This document shows positions 8,965 through 17,760 of a stretch of 64,000 nt of DNA, in pieces. Source of the DNA: Bacillus paralicheniformis (GTDB taxonomy: Bacteria > Bacillota > Bacilli > Bacillales > Bacillaceae); contig NZ_LBMN02000006.1 in NCBI RefSeq assembly GCF_001042485.2, forward strand, positions 33,915 through 97,914, read 5' to 3'. Positions within the stretch are counted from its first letter, which is position 1. The number at the start of each line of letters is the position of its first letter. The notes beneath the pieces were generated by a model. The model ran no database searches and was not told where the DNA came from. It saw only the letters and a program-made list of their open reading frames with translations. The position numbers and the translations under genes are program-made.

Positions 8965-9195
8965 ATGAAACAGAAATCGGAAGTATACGCCTCATCCGCC
9001 TCCCAGCTTCTTAGTCTGATTCAGGAACAAAAAAGGATGAATCAGGAGATCGTGAACCGATTGGAATCGTTCAATTCCGCTCCTCCGCTTTCCAGCGAAA
9101 TCCGCTATTTAAAGGTTCTGCTGAACAGCAGCAGCACCCATATTTTAAACAGTATGAGTGAAGCGACCAAACACATCAGCCGGACTGAACGTTAA
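8965..9195 (+). CDS. Small uncharacterised protein, 76 residues
   Basis: A short polar, largely helical protein. The N-terminal half (SQLLSLIQEQKRMNQEIVNRL) looks like one amphipathic helix; there is no signal peptide, membrane segment or metal motif. Start ATG has AAAAGGAGCG 8 nt upstream and a plausible promoter before it, so it is probably real although short. It points away from yvlA and converges on the decayed glyoxalase gene. I do not recognise the family and offer no function. Confidence 0.6.
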   Translation: MKQKSEVYASSASQLLSLIQEQKRMNQEIVNRLESFNSAPPLSSEIRYLKVLLNSSSTHILNSMSEATKHISRTER

Positions 9196-9201
9196 CCGTT
9201 T

Positions 9202-9571
9202 TCATGATATTTCAACCAGATTTCCGTCGGGATCTCTGATATAAACCGAAACGACCGGCCCTTCAGCGCCCATTCGCTCTGCGGGGCCTTCTTCAATTTT
9301 AATGGACAGCCCCTCCAGATGACGAATCACATCATCAATGCCGGCATTTGTATGAAACACAGGTCTGCGGAGCCGGGCATCGGGTGCTGTGCCTTCGGCT
9401 CAAACTATTTTCCGGCTTCGTGGAGGTTTATTTTTTGCCTGCCGAATGTCGCGCTTTTCTTCCTTCTCGAAAAGTGACCGCATTCAACCCCGGCACACGG
9501 CTGTAAAAATCACATGTCGCATCAATGTCTTTTACAGTCAGTACCAAATGATCCATGCGATCGATCTTCAT
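9202..9571 (-). pseudogene. Glyoxalase/VOC-family gene with two frameshifts and a stop
   Basis: The start is normal: GGGGATGGGG, then ATG at 9571, then MKIDRMDHLVLTVKDIDATC, the first beta strand and metal-binding His of a vicinal oxygen chelate protein. After EGRKA the reading shifts frame to continue FGRQKINLHEAGK, meets a TAG, goes on FEPKAQHPMPGSADL, then shifts again to give FHTNAGIDDVIRHLEGL and ends with SVYIRDPDGNLVEIS at 9202. All parts of a roughly 125-residue protein are therefore present in order, with three lesions. The gene is dead unless the assembly has errors here. The substrate of the ancestor is unknown. Confidence 0.85.
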
Positions 9572-9678
9572 CACCCCATCCCCCTTTATTGTTTGTTTTT
9601 TTACGTTATAACAGCTATTGAATAAAAGAGCAATGAAAATCTTTTTGAACAAAGCTTGCCGCGGATCATTCGGCCATT

Positions 9679-9712
9679 GAAAAAGCTGCCGACGTGACAT
9701 CGGCAGCTTTTT
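9679..9712 (-). terminator. Terminator of uvrBA
   Basis: The inverted repeat AAAAAGCTGCCGA...TCGGCAGCTTTTT lies directly after the uvrA stop. Confidence 0.9.
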
Positions 9713-9714
9713 CT

Positions 9715-12588
9715 TTACGGTCTGACAGCTTCTTTTTCTTTAAGCCGCTTCTTCATTCTGTTTTTGTCGCGTTCAATGATCGGTTTTAAATAACGGCCGG
9801 TATATGACCCTTCGACTTTCACGACTTCTTCGGGAGGTCCGGCAGCCACGATCATTCCCCCGCCGTCTCCGCCTTCAGGACCCAAGTCGATCAAATAATC
9901 AGCCGCTTTTATAATATCTAGATTGTGTTCGATTACAAGCACGGTATCTCCATTGTCGACCAGGCGCTGCAGAACGGCCAAAAGCCTTGCGATATCATCG
10001 ACGTGCAGTCCTGTCGTCGGCTCGTCCAAAATATAAAGGGATCTTCCCGTTGAACGGCGGTGAAGTTCAGATGCCAATTTGACCCGCTGCGCTTCTCCCC
10101 CGGAAAGCGTTGTAGCCGGCTGTCCGAGCGTAATATAGCCAAGACCGACATCATAGAGGGTCTGCAGCTTGCGCTTGATTTTCGGGATGTTCTCAAAAAA
10201 TTGAACGGCATTCTCGACCGTCATCTCAAGCACGTCAGAGATATTTTTGCCTTTGTACGTAACCTGAAGCGTTTCACGGTTGTATCTCTTTCCGTGGCAA
10301 ACCTCACAAGGAACGTATACATCGGGCAGGAAGTGCATCTCGATTTTAATGATTCCGTCGCCTTTGCAGGCCTCACAGCGTCCGCCTTTGACGTTAAAGC
10401 TGAAGCGCCCTTTCTTGTATCCTCTGACTTTCGCTTCATTCGTCTGGGCAAACACGTCGCGGATGTCATCGAACACGCCGGTATATGTGGCCGGATTTGA
10501 CCTCGGCGTCCGGCCGATCGGAGACTGGTCAATATCGATCACTTTATCGAGGTGCTCGATTCCTTTTATTTCTTTGTATTCTCCCGGTTTCGTCTTAGCC
10601 CGATGCAGCTTCTGAGCCAGCGTTTTGTGGAGAATTTCATTAACGAGCGTGCTTTTCCCTGATCCCGATACCCCGGTGACAGCTGTGAACACGCCGAGCG
10701 GAAACTTCACGGAAACATTTTTCAAGTTGTTTTCCTTTGCGCCTTTTACCTCGATAAAACGGTTGTCAGGCTTCCTTCTCTCGGCAGGAAGAGGAATGAA
10801 TTTTTTCCCTGAGAGGTACTGCCCTGTCAGCGATTGATCATCGTTCATCACTTCTTCCGGTGTTCCGGCAGAGATCACTTCTCCCCCGTGTACGCCCGCG
10901 CCGGGTCCGATATCAATTAAATAGTCGGCGGCAAGCATCGTGTCCTCGTCATGCTCGACGACGATCAAGGTGTTTCCGATATCCCTCATGTTTTTGAGCG
11001 TATCAATCAGGCGGTCATTATCGCGCTGATGAAGACCGATTGACGGCTCATCAAGAATGTAGAGGACACCGGTCAGCCTTGAGCCGATTTGCGTTGCAAG
11101 CCTGATCCGCTGCGCTTCTCCTCCCGACAGAGTGCCGGCGGCGCGGCTGAGCGTCAAATAGTCAAGCCCGACATTGTTCAAAAATCCAAGGCGCTCTTTA
11201 ATCTCCCGCAAAATGAGGTTGGCGATCTTCATGTCTTTTTCCGAAAGTTCAAGTTCACGGAAAAATTGAAGGGCGTTAGAAACCGACATTTCGGTTATTT
11301 TGCCGATATGAAGGCCGTTTACCAGTACGGCGAGGGATTCCTTTTTCAGACGGTAGCCTTTGCATGAAGGGCACGGCTGATTGGCCATGTATTTTTCCAT
11401 CAGTTCCCGAACGTAATCAGAGCTCGTTTCTTTATAGCGCCTTTCGATATTGCGGATGACGCCTTCGAACTCAATGTAGTTTTCCCGGACCTGTCCGAAG
11501 TCGTTTTCATATCTGAAATAAATCTGCTCGTCTCCGCTGCCGTAAAGGATTTTTTCAAGCTGGTGCTTCGGCAGCTCCCTGACCGGAACATCCATATCGA
11601 TTCCATAATGGCTGCATACCGCTTCAAGCAGCTTCGGATAATACTGGGAGCTTTGCGGTTCCCAAGGTGCAATCGCATTCTCCTTTAGCGACAGCTCATC
11701 GTTTGGAATGACGAGCTCTACATCGACTTCCAGCTTGGACCCGAGGCCGTCGCAGCTCGGACACGCGCCGAACGGGCTGTTGAAAGAGAACATTCTCGGC
11801 TCCAGTTCACCGATTGAAAAACCGCAGTGCGGGCAGGCATGATGTTCGCTGAAAAGCAGCTCTTCCTGTCCGATCACATCGATGATCACGCGGCCTTCAC
11901 CGAGGCGGAGCGCCGTTTCGAGCGAGTCTGTGAGACGGGCTGCTACCCCTTCTTTTATAACGATACGGTCGACGACGACTTCAATCGAATGCTTTTTATT
12001 CTTTTCGAGCTCGATGTCTTCTGAGAGGTCGTTCATTTCGCCGTCGATCCGGACTCTCACATAGCCTTGTTTTCTGATTTGGTCGAGCACCTTCACGTGC
12101 GAACCTTTTCTTCCCGAGACGATCGGCGCGAGCACCTGGATCTTCGTGCGCTCGGGATATTCCAAAATTCTGTCCGTCATCTGTTCGATCGTTTGCGAGG
12201 TAATTTCAATGCCGTGAACCGGGCAGACCGGCTTTCCGATTCTGGCAAACAGCAGCCGGAGATAATCATAGATTTCCGTCACCGTTCCGACTGTCGACCG
12301 GGGGTTCCGGCTCGTCGTTTTCTGATCGATGCTGATCGCCGGCGACAGGCCTTCGATCGCATCGACGTCGGGTTTGTCCATCTGTCCTAAAAACTGGCGG
12401 GCATACGCGGAGAGAGACTCGACATAGCGCCGTTGCCCCTCTGCATATATCGTATCGAACGCAAGGGATGATTTCCCTGATCCCGAAAGACCTGTCAGCA
12501 CGACAAGCTGGTCCCTCGGAATAGAGACATCGATATTTTTCAGGTTGTGGGCCCTTGCACCTTTCACCTCAATTCGTTTCGTTGCCAT
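9715..12588 (-). CDS. uvrA: Excinuclease ABC subunit A
   Basis: A 957-residue UvrA, the damage-sensing ATPase of nucleotide excision repair, which loads UvrB onto distorted DNA. Two ABC modules are visible, each with a Walker A ([10 protein letters not shown] near residue 33; [10 protein letters not shown] near 640) and an LSGGEAQR signature. Zinc modules CPHCGF/CPSCDG and [14 protein letters not shown] are intact. The length is normal. ATG start with GGAGGA-like sites in the 7-nt gap after uvrB, so it is co-transcribed with uvrB and shares its SOS control. Confidence 0.98.
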   Translation of the reverse strand: MATKRIEVKGARAHNLKNIDVSIPRDQLVVLTGLSGSGKSSLAFDTIYAEGQRRYVESLSAYARQFLGQMDKPDVDAIEGLSPAISIDQKTTSRNPRSTVGTVTEIYDYLRLLFARIGKPVCPVHGIEITSQTIEQMTDRILEYPERTKIQVLAPIVSGRKGSHVKVLDQIRKQGYVRVRIDGEMNDLSEDIELEKNKKHSIEVVVDRIVIKEGVAARLTDSLETALRLGEGRVIIDVIGQEELLFSEHHACPHCGFSIGELEPRMFSFNSPFGACPSCDGLGSKLEVDVELVIPNDELSLKENAIAPWEPQSSQYYPKLLEAVCSHYGIDMDVPVRELPKHQLEKILYGSGDEQIYFRYENDFGQVRENYIEFEGVIRNIERRYKETSSDYVRELMEKYMANQPCPSCKGYRLKKESLAVLVNGLHIGKITEMSVSNALQFFRELELSEKDMKIANLILREIKERLGFLNNVGLDYLTLSRAAGTLSGGEAQRIRLATQIGSRLTGVLYILDEPSIGLHQRDNDRLIDTLKNMRDIGNTLIVVEHDEDTMLAADYLIDIGPGAGVHGGEVISAGTPEEVMNDDQSLTGQYLSGKKFIPLPAERRKPDNRFIEVKGAKENNLKNVSVKFPLGVFTAVTGVSGSGKSTLVNEILHKTLAQKLHRAKTKPGEYKEIKGIEHLDKVIDIDQSPIGRTPRSNPATYTGVFDDIRDVFAQTNEAKVRGYKKGRFSFNVKGGRCEACKGDGIIKIEMHFLPDVYVPCEVCHGKRYNRETLQVTYKGKNISDVLEMTVENAVQFFENIPKIKRKLQTLYDVGLGYITLGQPATTLSGGEAQRVKLASELHRRSTGRSLYILDEPTTGLHVDDIARLLAVLQRLVDNGDTVLVIEHNLDIIKAADYLIDLGPEGGDGGGMIVAAGPPEEVVKVEGSYTGRYLKPIIERDKNRMKKRLKEKEAVRP

Positions 12589-12595
12589 TCTCCAT

Positions 12596-14581
12596 TCATC
12601 CTTCCGATTTTAACTCTAGGAGCAAGTCGCGAAGCTCAGCGGCACGTTCAAAGTCAAGCGCTTTTGCGGCTTCCTTCATGTCGTTTTCCATTTGAGCGAT
12701 CACTTTTTCCCGCTCTTTCTTCGTCATCTTCGAAAGCTTCGGCTCCTCTTTTGCTTGATATTCTTCCTGCTCTTCAGCAGCATGAGTTGCCCGGATGACG
12801 TCCCTGATCTTTTTGTTGATCGTTTTCGGCGTAATGCCGTGTTTATCATTATAGGCCTCCTGCTGTTCGCGGCGGCGCTTCGTTTCATTGATTGCGATTT
12901 CCATTGAGTTGGTGATTTTGTCGGCATACATGATCACGCGGCCTTCGGCATTTCTGGCGGCGCGGCCGATTGTTTGGATGAGCGAACGCTCAGACCGCAA
13001 AAAGCCTTCTTTGTCTGCATCAAGGATGGCGACAAGTGAAACCTCCGGAATATCGAGTCCTTCCCTCAGCAGGTTGATGCCAATGAGAACGTCATGCTTG
13101 CCGAGGCGAAGGTCGCGGATGATCTCGATCCGCTCCAGCGTTTTAATCTCGGAATGCAGGTACGTGACCTTGATTCCGATTTCTTTCAGATAATCCGTCA
13201 AATCCTCGGACATTTTTTTCGTCAACGTAGTGACGAGGACGCGTTCATTCCGCTCGATTCTCTGCTGGATTTCGCCGATCAGATCATCGATCTGCCCTTC
13301 AATCGGCCTTACCTCAATGATCGGATCAAGCAGCCCCGTCGGCCGGATGATCTGCTCTACCATTTCAGGCGTATGCTCAAGTTCATAAGGGCCCGGCGTA
13401 GCCGACACATACACGATGTTGTGAATGTGCTTTTCAAACTCTTCAAACCTGAGCGGACGGTTATCCAAAGCGGAAGGGAGCCTGAATCCGTGATCGACGA
13501 GAACCTGTTTCCTCGCCTGGTCTCCGTTGTACATTCCTCTGATCTGCGGCATGGTGACATGCGACTCGTCTATGACCATCAGGAAATCGTCCGGAAAGTA
13601 ATCGAGCAGCGTATATGGAGTCGAACCTGCCGGACGAAGCGTCAAATGCCTTGAATAGTTTTCGATGCCCGAGCAAAAGCCCATTTCGCGCATCATTTCC
13701 AAATCGTATCTCGTCCGCTGTTCCAGACGCTGGGCTTCAAGGAGCTTGCCTTCTTCACGAAGCGCTTTAAGGCGCTCTTCCAGCTCCTCTTCAATGTTTA
13801 TGATCGCTTTCTTCATCTTTTCTTCCCGCGTGACGAAGTGGGAAGCCGGGAAGATCGCGACGTGTTCCCTCTCCCCTAAAATTTCGCCTGTCAGGGCATC
13901 CACTTCCCTGATTCGTTCGATTTCGTCCCCGAAAAATTCAACCCGGATGCAGTGCTCATCCCTTGAAGCCGGGAAAATCTCGACGACATCGCCGCGCACC
14001 CTGAATGTTCCGCGCTGAAAGTCGATATCATTCCGCGCATATTGGATGTCAACGAGCTTTCTGAGCAGCTCATTTCGCTCGATTTCCATTTCCGCTCTGA
14101 GCGAGAGCACCAGTTCCCTGTATTCCTCTGGGGAACCCAAGCCGTAAATACAAGAAACACTCGCCACAATGATGACATCTTTGCGTTCAAAAAGAGCAGA
14201 CGTGGCAGAGTGCCTTAATTTATCAATCTCATCGTTAATGCTGGCATCTTTTTCGATAAATGTATCAGTCTGAGGCACGTAAGCTTCAGGCTGGTAATAG
14301 TCATAATAGCTGACAAAATATTCGACTGCGTTGTTTGGGAAAAATTCCTTAAACTCGCTGTACAGCTGTCCGGCGAGCGTTTTGTTGTGGGCGATGACGA
14401 GAGTCGGTTTGTTGACTTCTTTAATCACGTTTGACATCGTAAACGTCTTTCCTGTACCGGTCGCCCCCAAAAGCGTCTGATGCTTTCTGCCTTCATTGAT
14501 TCCTTTGACAAGCTGATCAATCGCTTTCGGCTGATCCCCCTGGGGCTGATAATTCGAGACTAATTCAAAGCGGTCTTTCAC
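12596..14581 (-). CDS. uvrB: Excinuclease ABC subunit B
   Basis: A 661-residue UvrB. Walker [11 protein letters not shown] lies near residue 40, the DNA-clamping beta-hairpin [12 protein letters not shown] near 92, helicase motifs including DESH and GRAARN follow, and the C-terminal UVR domain ([17 protein letters not shown]) binds UvrC. Start GTG with CGGAGG 7 nt upstream. It is the first gene of the uvrBA operon; a perfect LexA box lies about 65 nt before the start, so it should be SOS-induced. Confidence 0.98.
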   Translation of the reverse strand: MKDRFELVSNYQPQGDQPKAIDQLVKGINEGRKHQTLLGATGTGKTFTMSNVIKEVNKPTLVIAHNKTLAGQLYSEFKEFFPNNAVEYFVSYYDYYQPEAYVPQTDTFIEKDASINDEIDKLRHSATSALFERKDVIIVASVSCIYGLGSPEEYRELVLSLRAEMEIERNELLRKLVDIQYARNDIDFQRGTFRVRGDVVEIFPASRDEHCIRVEFFGDEIERIREVDALTGEILGEREHVAIFPASHFVTREEKMKKAIINIEEELEERLKALREEGKLLEAQRLEQRTRYDLEMMREMGFCSGIENYSRHLTLRPAGSTPYTLLDYFPDDFLMVIDESHVTMPQIRGMYNGDQARKQVLVDHGFRLPSALDNRPLRFEEFEKHIHNIVYVSATPGPYELEHTPEMVEQIIRPTGLLDPIIEVRPIEGQIDDLIGEIQQRIERNERVLVTTLTKKMSEDLTDYLKEIGIKVTYLHSEIKTLERIEIIRDLRLGKHDVLIGINLLREGLDIPEVSLVAILDADKEGFLRSERSLIQTIGRAARNAEGRVIMYADKITNSMEIAINETKRRREQQEAYNDKHGITPKTINKKIRDVIRATHAAEEQEEYQAKEEPKLSKMTKKEREKVIAQMENDMKEAAKALDFERAAELRDLLLELKSEG

Positions 14582-14621
14582 AAAAAAGCCTCCGTTTCTT
14601 TACGAAATCTTCCTGCTTATT

Positions 14622-14661
14622 ATTTTAACACACCCGAAGTAAAAATACGAACTAAAGTTCG
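14622..14661 (-). promoter_or_regulatory. uvrBA promoter with LexA (DinR) box
   Basis: CGAAC-TAAA-GTTCG (14648-14661) is a perfect match to the Bacillus LexA/DinR consensus. It overlaps the -35 region (TCGTAT) of a promoter with -10 TAAAAT (14622-14627), so LexA would block RNA polymerase. Confidence 0.9.
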
Positions 14662-14704
14662 GTTTCTGTGTTTTCCCACAAAAGCCGGCCCTTCCTGATC
14701 TATC

Positions 14705-14738
14705 AAAAAACCCCTCCTTTTTGTCATCAAAAGCAGGG
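14705..14738 (-). terminator. Probable terminator after csbA
   Basis: On the reverse strand CCCTgCTTTT...AAAAGgAGGG (one mismatch) is followed by GTTTTTT, between csbA and the uvrB promoter. Confidence 0.6.
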
Positions 14739-14764
14739 CTTTACGGCAATCATTCTTACGATTT

Positions 14765-14998
14765 CTATGAGTCTTCCTTCTTTTCGCCCGCCTTTTTCGC
14801 CGCATAGAGTGAACCGGCCACGAGCGAGACGATATCAAGTCCTACAATAAAAAAGGTTTCCGTATAACCTTTTAAATATGAAGCGAACAACAGCGCTGCG
14901 GTCAGCGCAATCCCGACGTAATGGTTATAGGTCACCCTTGTAAAAAACAAGACAAGCAAGAAAGGAAATATCAGTGCAAAAACGGCTTTTGTAAACAC
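14765..14998 (-). CDS. csbA: CsbA, small membrane protein of the general stress regulon
   Basis: A 77-residue protein with three hydrophobic helices (AVFALIFPFLLVLFF, YVGIALTAALLFAS, FFIVGLDIVSLVAGSL) and a charged tail. It closely follows B. subtilis CsbA as remembered (76 residues). I chose GTG 14998 because AGGAGG lies 6 nt before it; the in-frame GTG at 15013 lies upstream of that site. The function is unknown. csbA is SigB-controlled in B. subtilis, but I see a sigma A type promoter here and no clear SigB site. Confidence 0.85.
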   Translation of the reverse strand: MFTKAVFALIFPFLLVLFFTRVTYNHYVGIALTAALLFASYLKGYTETFFIVGLDIVSLVAGSLYAAKKAGEKKEDS

Positions 14999-15031
14999 AA
15001 AAACCCTCCTCACGTTTCTTGATCTTATTCG

Positions 15032-15060
15032 ATTATATTAAAGAACAAAGAAACGGACAA
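15032..15060 (-). promoter_or_regulatory. Sigma A-type promoter of csbA
   Basis: On the reverse strand TTGTCC (15055-15060), a 17-bp spacer and TATAAT (15032-15037) are present. An inverted repeat TGGACA...TGTCCA (15064-15086) lies just upstream. Confidence 0.55.
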
Positions 15061-15116
15061 ACATGGACACTCATTCATTTTGTCCATTATCATGCCGCGT
15101 TATTCGGAATCAGACG

Positions 15117-15410
15117 TTAAAAGGCGAAAAAGAACGAGATTCCGGCTGCCAGGAGGTTCGGCATGGCGAAAACGGCGAGTGCGTTTGCCAGTTTGCCGTT
15201 CCACTCCCTGTGCTCCTTCGTTTCCGAATCGTGATTTCCCTTGAACCGGTCACCGCTGACAAATACGCCGGAACATAAAGCAGACAGCAGAATTGCGCCT
15301 AGTCCGGCGGATCCCGAAACTTTGAAAATCAACGTCCAATCCCCGGCCGCAGCCGAAATCAATACAGCTATCAAACAAACAAAAACACCGGCGAGAAAAG
15401 CCTTTTTCAT
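15117..15410 (-). CDS. Small membrane protein of the DUF5316 type
   Basis: A 97-residue protein with membrane segments AFLAGVFVCLIAVLISAAA, GSAGLGAILLSALCSGVFV and LAVFAMPNLLAAGISFFF, and the loop SGDRFKGNHDSETKEHREW. This layout resembles DUF5316 proteins, whose function is unknown. Start ATG 15410 has AAGGAG 8 nt upstream; the TTG three bases earlier is worse placed. It stands alone between minJ and csbA, and I am not sure it exists at this place in B. subtilis. Confidence 0.7.
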   Translation of the reverse strand: MKKAFLAGVFVCLIAVLISAAAGDWTLIFKVSGSAGLGAILLSALCSGVFVSGDRFKGNHDSETKEHREWNGKLANALAVFAMPNLLAAGISFFFAF

Positions 15411-15497
15411 CAATCATTCTCCTTCAATCGGTTCTATCCATCATCCTAGCGGAACGTTTTGTAAAAGACAACCAAAAAGATTCCCCAAAAGGAAAAG

Positions 15498-15524
15498 CAA
15501 AAGCGCCCGAAAAAGCGGCGCTTT
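15498..15524 (-). terminator. Terminator of minJ
   Basis: The stem AAAGCGCC...GGCGCTTT with a T run lies on the reverse strand after the minJ stop. Confidence 0.8.
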
Positions 15525-15535
15525 ATTAACATCAA

Positions 15536-16747
15536 TTATTCTGTTTCTTGTGAGGCGGCTGCCTCAGCGTGCTTCATCGCCGCATCCTCTTCTTTTACAA
15601 AGATGATGCCAAGCTCATGATGCTCTCCTTCATATGAAGCTCTTTGTTCAAAACGAATTTCATTGTTTAAACCGACGACTTCAAGTTTGAAGAAAGCACG
15701 GTTCTTTTGAAGCGCTTCGTAGAAGTCCGCCGCATTTTTCACTGAAATCCCGTTAACCTTCGTGATGATTTCGCCGATCTTGAGACCGAGATCGGCTGCC
15801 GGCGTGTTCGGAATAATGCCGAGCACCACGAGCCCCTGGTCTCTCTTTGAAAAATGGAAAGGGGCGGAATTATCGTTCATCCGCTGTTTCCATGATAAAA
15901 AGGCCCTTCCTGCGATCGCCGCTCCGGCGGCAAGAGCGGCAAGCGGCGTCCACCATACGCTTCCGGCCGCGAGCAGCAGAATGATAATACCAAGCACGCT
16001 GATGCGCTTCGCTGTAATTTTAATGCTTTCAATCGGAAGCGATCCTTGAACTCTTTGGCCGAAGCCGATGAAATAAGGAATCCAGAGGAGCTCAAAGCCT
16101 CCGTTAAATGACAGAACGGGCCACCACGGAACCGATGATTCGATCGCATGTCCCGGAATGAGAATGAACAACGGCAAAAGCCAGGTTCTGCCCGCAATCT
16201 GCTGGCCGATCGGGAGCCCTCTTTTGCTCATAACGATCGCAGGGGAAGTTTTGATATGTGCCGTTTTGTAGACGAGCACTCCTTCCGCTACCAACAGAAG
16301 TCCGAGCAAGACGGCAGCAGCCGGCCAATTCGCGAGGGACAGCTGCGGAAGTAATGCGTCAAGCGCTCCGAAACCGGTGTATTCGATACATAAACCGGCG
16401 ACGATGCTCACGCCAAGCGTATATGCCGCTGACAGCAGACTCTGTCTGAAAGTTAAAGCTGCGGCAACGCTGACCGCCGCTATTAAAACCAGCATACCCA
16501 TCGGCAGATACAGCCCTAAGCCGAACGAAACAATGGACAGCACGAGTCCCGCCAAGAGTCCTTTAGAATATGTAAACTTAAACTCGTCATAAATATCTTC
16601 AATACGCGTATGAAACGTCTTTCTTTCACGTTTGATCCGGGCATAGCCGTAAGCAAGACTCATGATCATCATAAAATAGAAGAGCGGGTGCAGAAAAAAC
16701 AATCCTGCTCCTTTTAAAAGTTCAATTAAGCTTTCTTCAACTGACAA
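15536..16747 (-). CDS. minJ: MinJ, bridge between DivIVA and MinD
   Basis: A polytopic membrane protein of about 403 residues with a C-terminal PDZ domain. It links MinCD to DivIVA at poles and septa, so division does not occur near the poles; it is also needed for normal swarming. Membrane helices run from about residue 12 to 265, and the PDZ part (GLVVLGIIPNTPAADLGLKIGEIITKVNG) covers about 300-385. I place the start at TTG 16747, where the protein reads LSVEESLIELLKGAGLFF and aligns with the known N terminus. The longer in-frame form from TTG 16771 lacks a ribosome binding site. Terminator follows; swrA lies upstream with a 300-nt gap. Confidence 0.88.
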   Translation of the reverse strand: MSVEESLIELLKGAGLFFLHPLFYFMMIMSLAYGYARIKRERKTFHTRIEDIYDEFKFTYSKGLLAGLVLSIVSFGLGLYLPMGMLVLIAAVSVAAALTFRQSLLSAAYTLGVSIVAGLCIEYTGFGALDALLPQLSLANWPAAAVLLGLLLVAEGVLVYKTAHIKTSPAIVMSKRGLPIGQQIAGRTWLLPLFILIPGHAIESSVPWWPVLSFNGGFELLWIPYFIGFGQRVQGSLPIESIKITAKRISVLGIIILLLAAGSVWWTPLAALAAGAAIAGRAFLSWKQRMNDNSAPFHFSKRDQGLVVLGIIPNTPAADLGLKIGEIITKVNGISVKNAADFYEALQKNRAFFKLEVVGLNNEIRFEQRASYEGEHHELGIIFVKEEDAAMKHAEAAASQETE

Positions 16748-16828
16748 GGGAACGTTCACCGCCTCAGCCAAGCATTTCAGGCCGCCTTAAATACGGCAGC
16801 TTTTTAACGTTGGATATTTTAGGGAAAC

Positions 16829-16986
16829 CCAGCTTGTCTAAAGCGTCGGCACGAGGAAATGACGTGCGGCCGTTCAGGCGGGATGCCTGAGCCGTCAGCC
16901 GCAGAAACTTTCGTCATGATGCTTTAACGCCGGTGCTTTTTAAGCGCATTCGTGACGACAAATGCTGGCACCTTTAGGCAAGCTGG
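16829..16986. repeat. 158-bp element with 15-bp inverted ends and internal hairpins
   Basis: CCAGCTTGTCTAAAG (16829-16843) and CTTTAGGCAAGCTGG (16972-16986) are complementary with a single G-T pair. Inside, on the reverse strand, nested stems TGCGGC/GCCGCA and TCAGGC/GCCTGA sit within ATGACG/CGTCAT, and a second arm forms from GCATT/AATGC within GTGC/GCAC. The region is more GC-rich than its flanks. It may be a small mobile (MITE-like) repeat, a structured leader RNA of minJ, or a cruciform site. I cannot match it to a known riboswitch. Confidence 0.5.
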
Positions 16987-16987
16987 T

Positions 16988-17022
16988 GCATTTTATTATT
17001 ATTCTAACAAATAATAAAATGC
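16988..17022 (-). terminator. Perfect 13-bp AT-rich inverted repeat after swrA, probable terminator
   Basis: GCATTTTATTATT (16988-17000) and its exact complement (17010-17022) are separated by 9 nt, 22 nt downstream of the swrA stop. There is no separate T run, so termination is plausible but not certain. Confidence 0.5.
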
Positions 17023-17044
17023 TTGGGTATGGTAAACGTGAGGT

Positions 17045-17398
17045 TTATTTCTCCTGGCTCATCCAAAGCGTCACATTCGACAAAGAAAAGTCTTTCAGGT
17101 AATGATTGACTTCGACATCTAGAATATCTCCTATCAGCTGCATTGACCGCTTGATATCGGTCAGATTGATGCCGAGCCGCTTGTGGTTGTCCATCAAGTA
17201 GTTGAAATAAAGTTCCGCGCAATCCTCATTGATATCCTCCACACTTTCGACCGAAGTGTAGTTTACGAGGTATCTGCTGAACAGCATAAGCAACCCTACT
17301 GCCTTTGTAGCGGAAAACGTAACGTCTTGTGATCGAACTTTTAACTGCTCCACTAATTCATAGTATTTTTTCTCTCTCACAATACTTGCCCTTTTCAA
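17045..17398 (-). CDS. swrA: SwrA, swarming motility regulator (intact)
   Basis: A 117-residue cytoplasmic protein that works with DegU to raise transcription of the fla/che operon and allow swarming. The start MKRASIVREKKYYELVEQL and the end NHYLKDFSLSNVTLWMSQ match B. subtilis SwrA as remembered. Laboratory B. subtilis carries a frameshift in an A tract near the start; here the equivalent tract (GAGAAAAAATAC) keeps the frame and the gene is full length. It lies between minJ and ctpB as in B. subtilis. DegS and DegU are also in the window. Confidence 0.95.
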   Translation of the reverse strand: MKRASIVREKKYYELVEQLKVRSQDVTFSATKAVGLLMLFSRYLVNYTSVESVEDINEDCAELYFNYLMDNHKRLGINLTDIKRSMQLIGDILDVEVNHYLKDFSLSNVTLWMSQEK

Positions 17399-17724
17399 TC
17401 GTGTACCCCCATTTATTATTTATATATAAGAAAAGCGCAAGCGTCAGACGACTCCACCAACAGAGACGAAGAACGCAAACCGCGCTAACATTCTCCGCAA
17501 AAAAAATGCACACATTATAATTCTTGAAAAAGCTTTGGTTCTATTTTAAAAAGTTTTCCTTAGTTATACAACTTGCAAAAGTTACATTTTTACTGCATCT
17601 TTACATCCTTATAAAGTCTCCCATACACTTATGTTATCGGGTCAATTCTATTCATTATGAATGTTTTTTTTATGAAAAAACAAAAATTTTAGGTAAAAAG
17701 ATTGAGAATTTATTTTCTGAGAAT
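17399..17724. other. Intergenic AT-rich region upstream of swrA
   Basis: This 326-nt stretch holds no convincing gene. On the reverse strand a TATAAT (17514-17519) about 115 nt before swrA could be its -10, without a good -35. I see no clear sigma D site. Confidence 0.5.
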
Positions 17725-17760
17725 AAAAAAAGTGAGGACATCCTGTGTCCTCACTTTTTG
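17725..17760 (-). terminator. Terminator of ctpB
   Basis: The stem AAAAAGTGAGGACA...TGTCCTCACTTTTT overlaps the ctpB stop codon. Confidence 0.9.

Noticed and set aside
13094..13654. A 186-codon open frame on the plus strand
   Set aside because: It is the mirror of conserved uvrB codons; composition and lack of start signals mark it as a shadow.
16800..16950. Short reverse-strand frame ending KISNVKKLPYLRRPEMLG before minJ
   Set aside because: It looks coding over about 45 codons, but there is no start with a ribosome binding site and it lies in the symmetric 158-bp element; possibly a remnant, not called.
16829..16986. The symmetric element as a known riboswitch (T-box, cobalamin, S-box, lysine)
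   Set aside because: None of the hallmark conserved stretches of these classes could be found.
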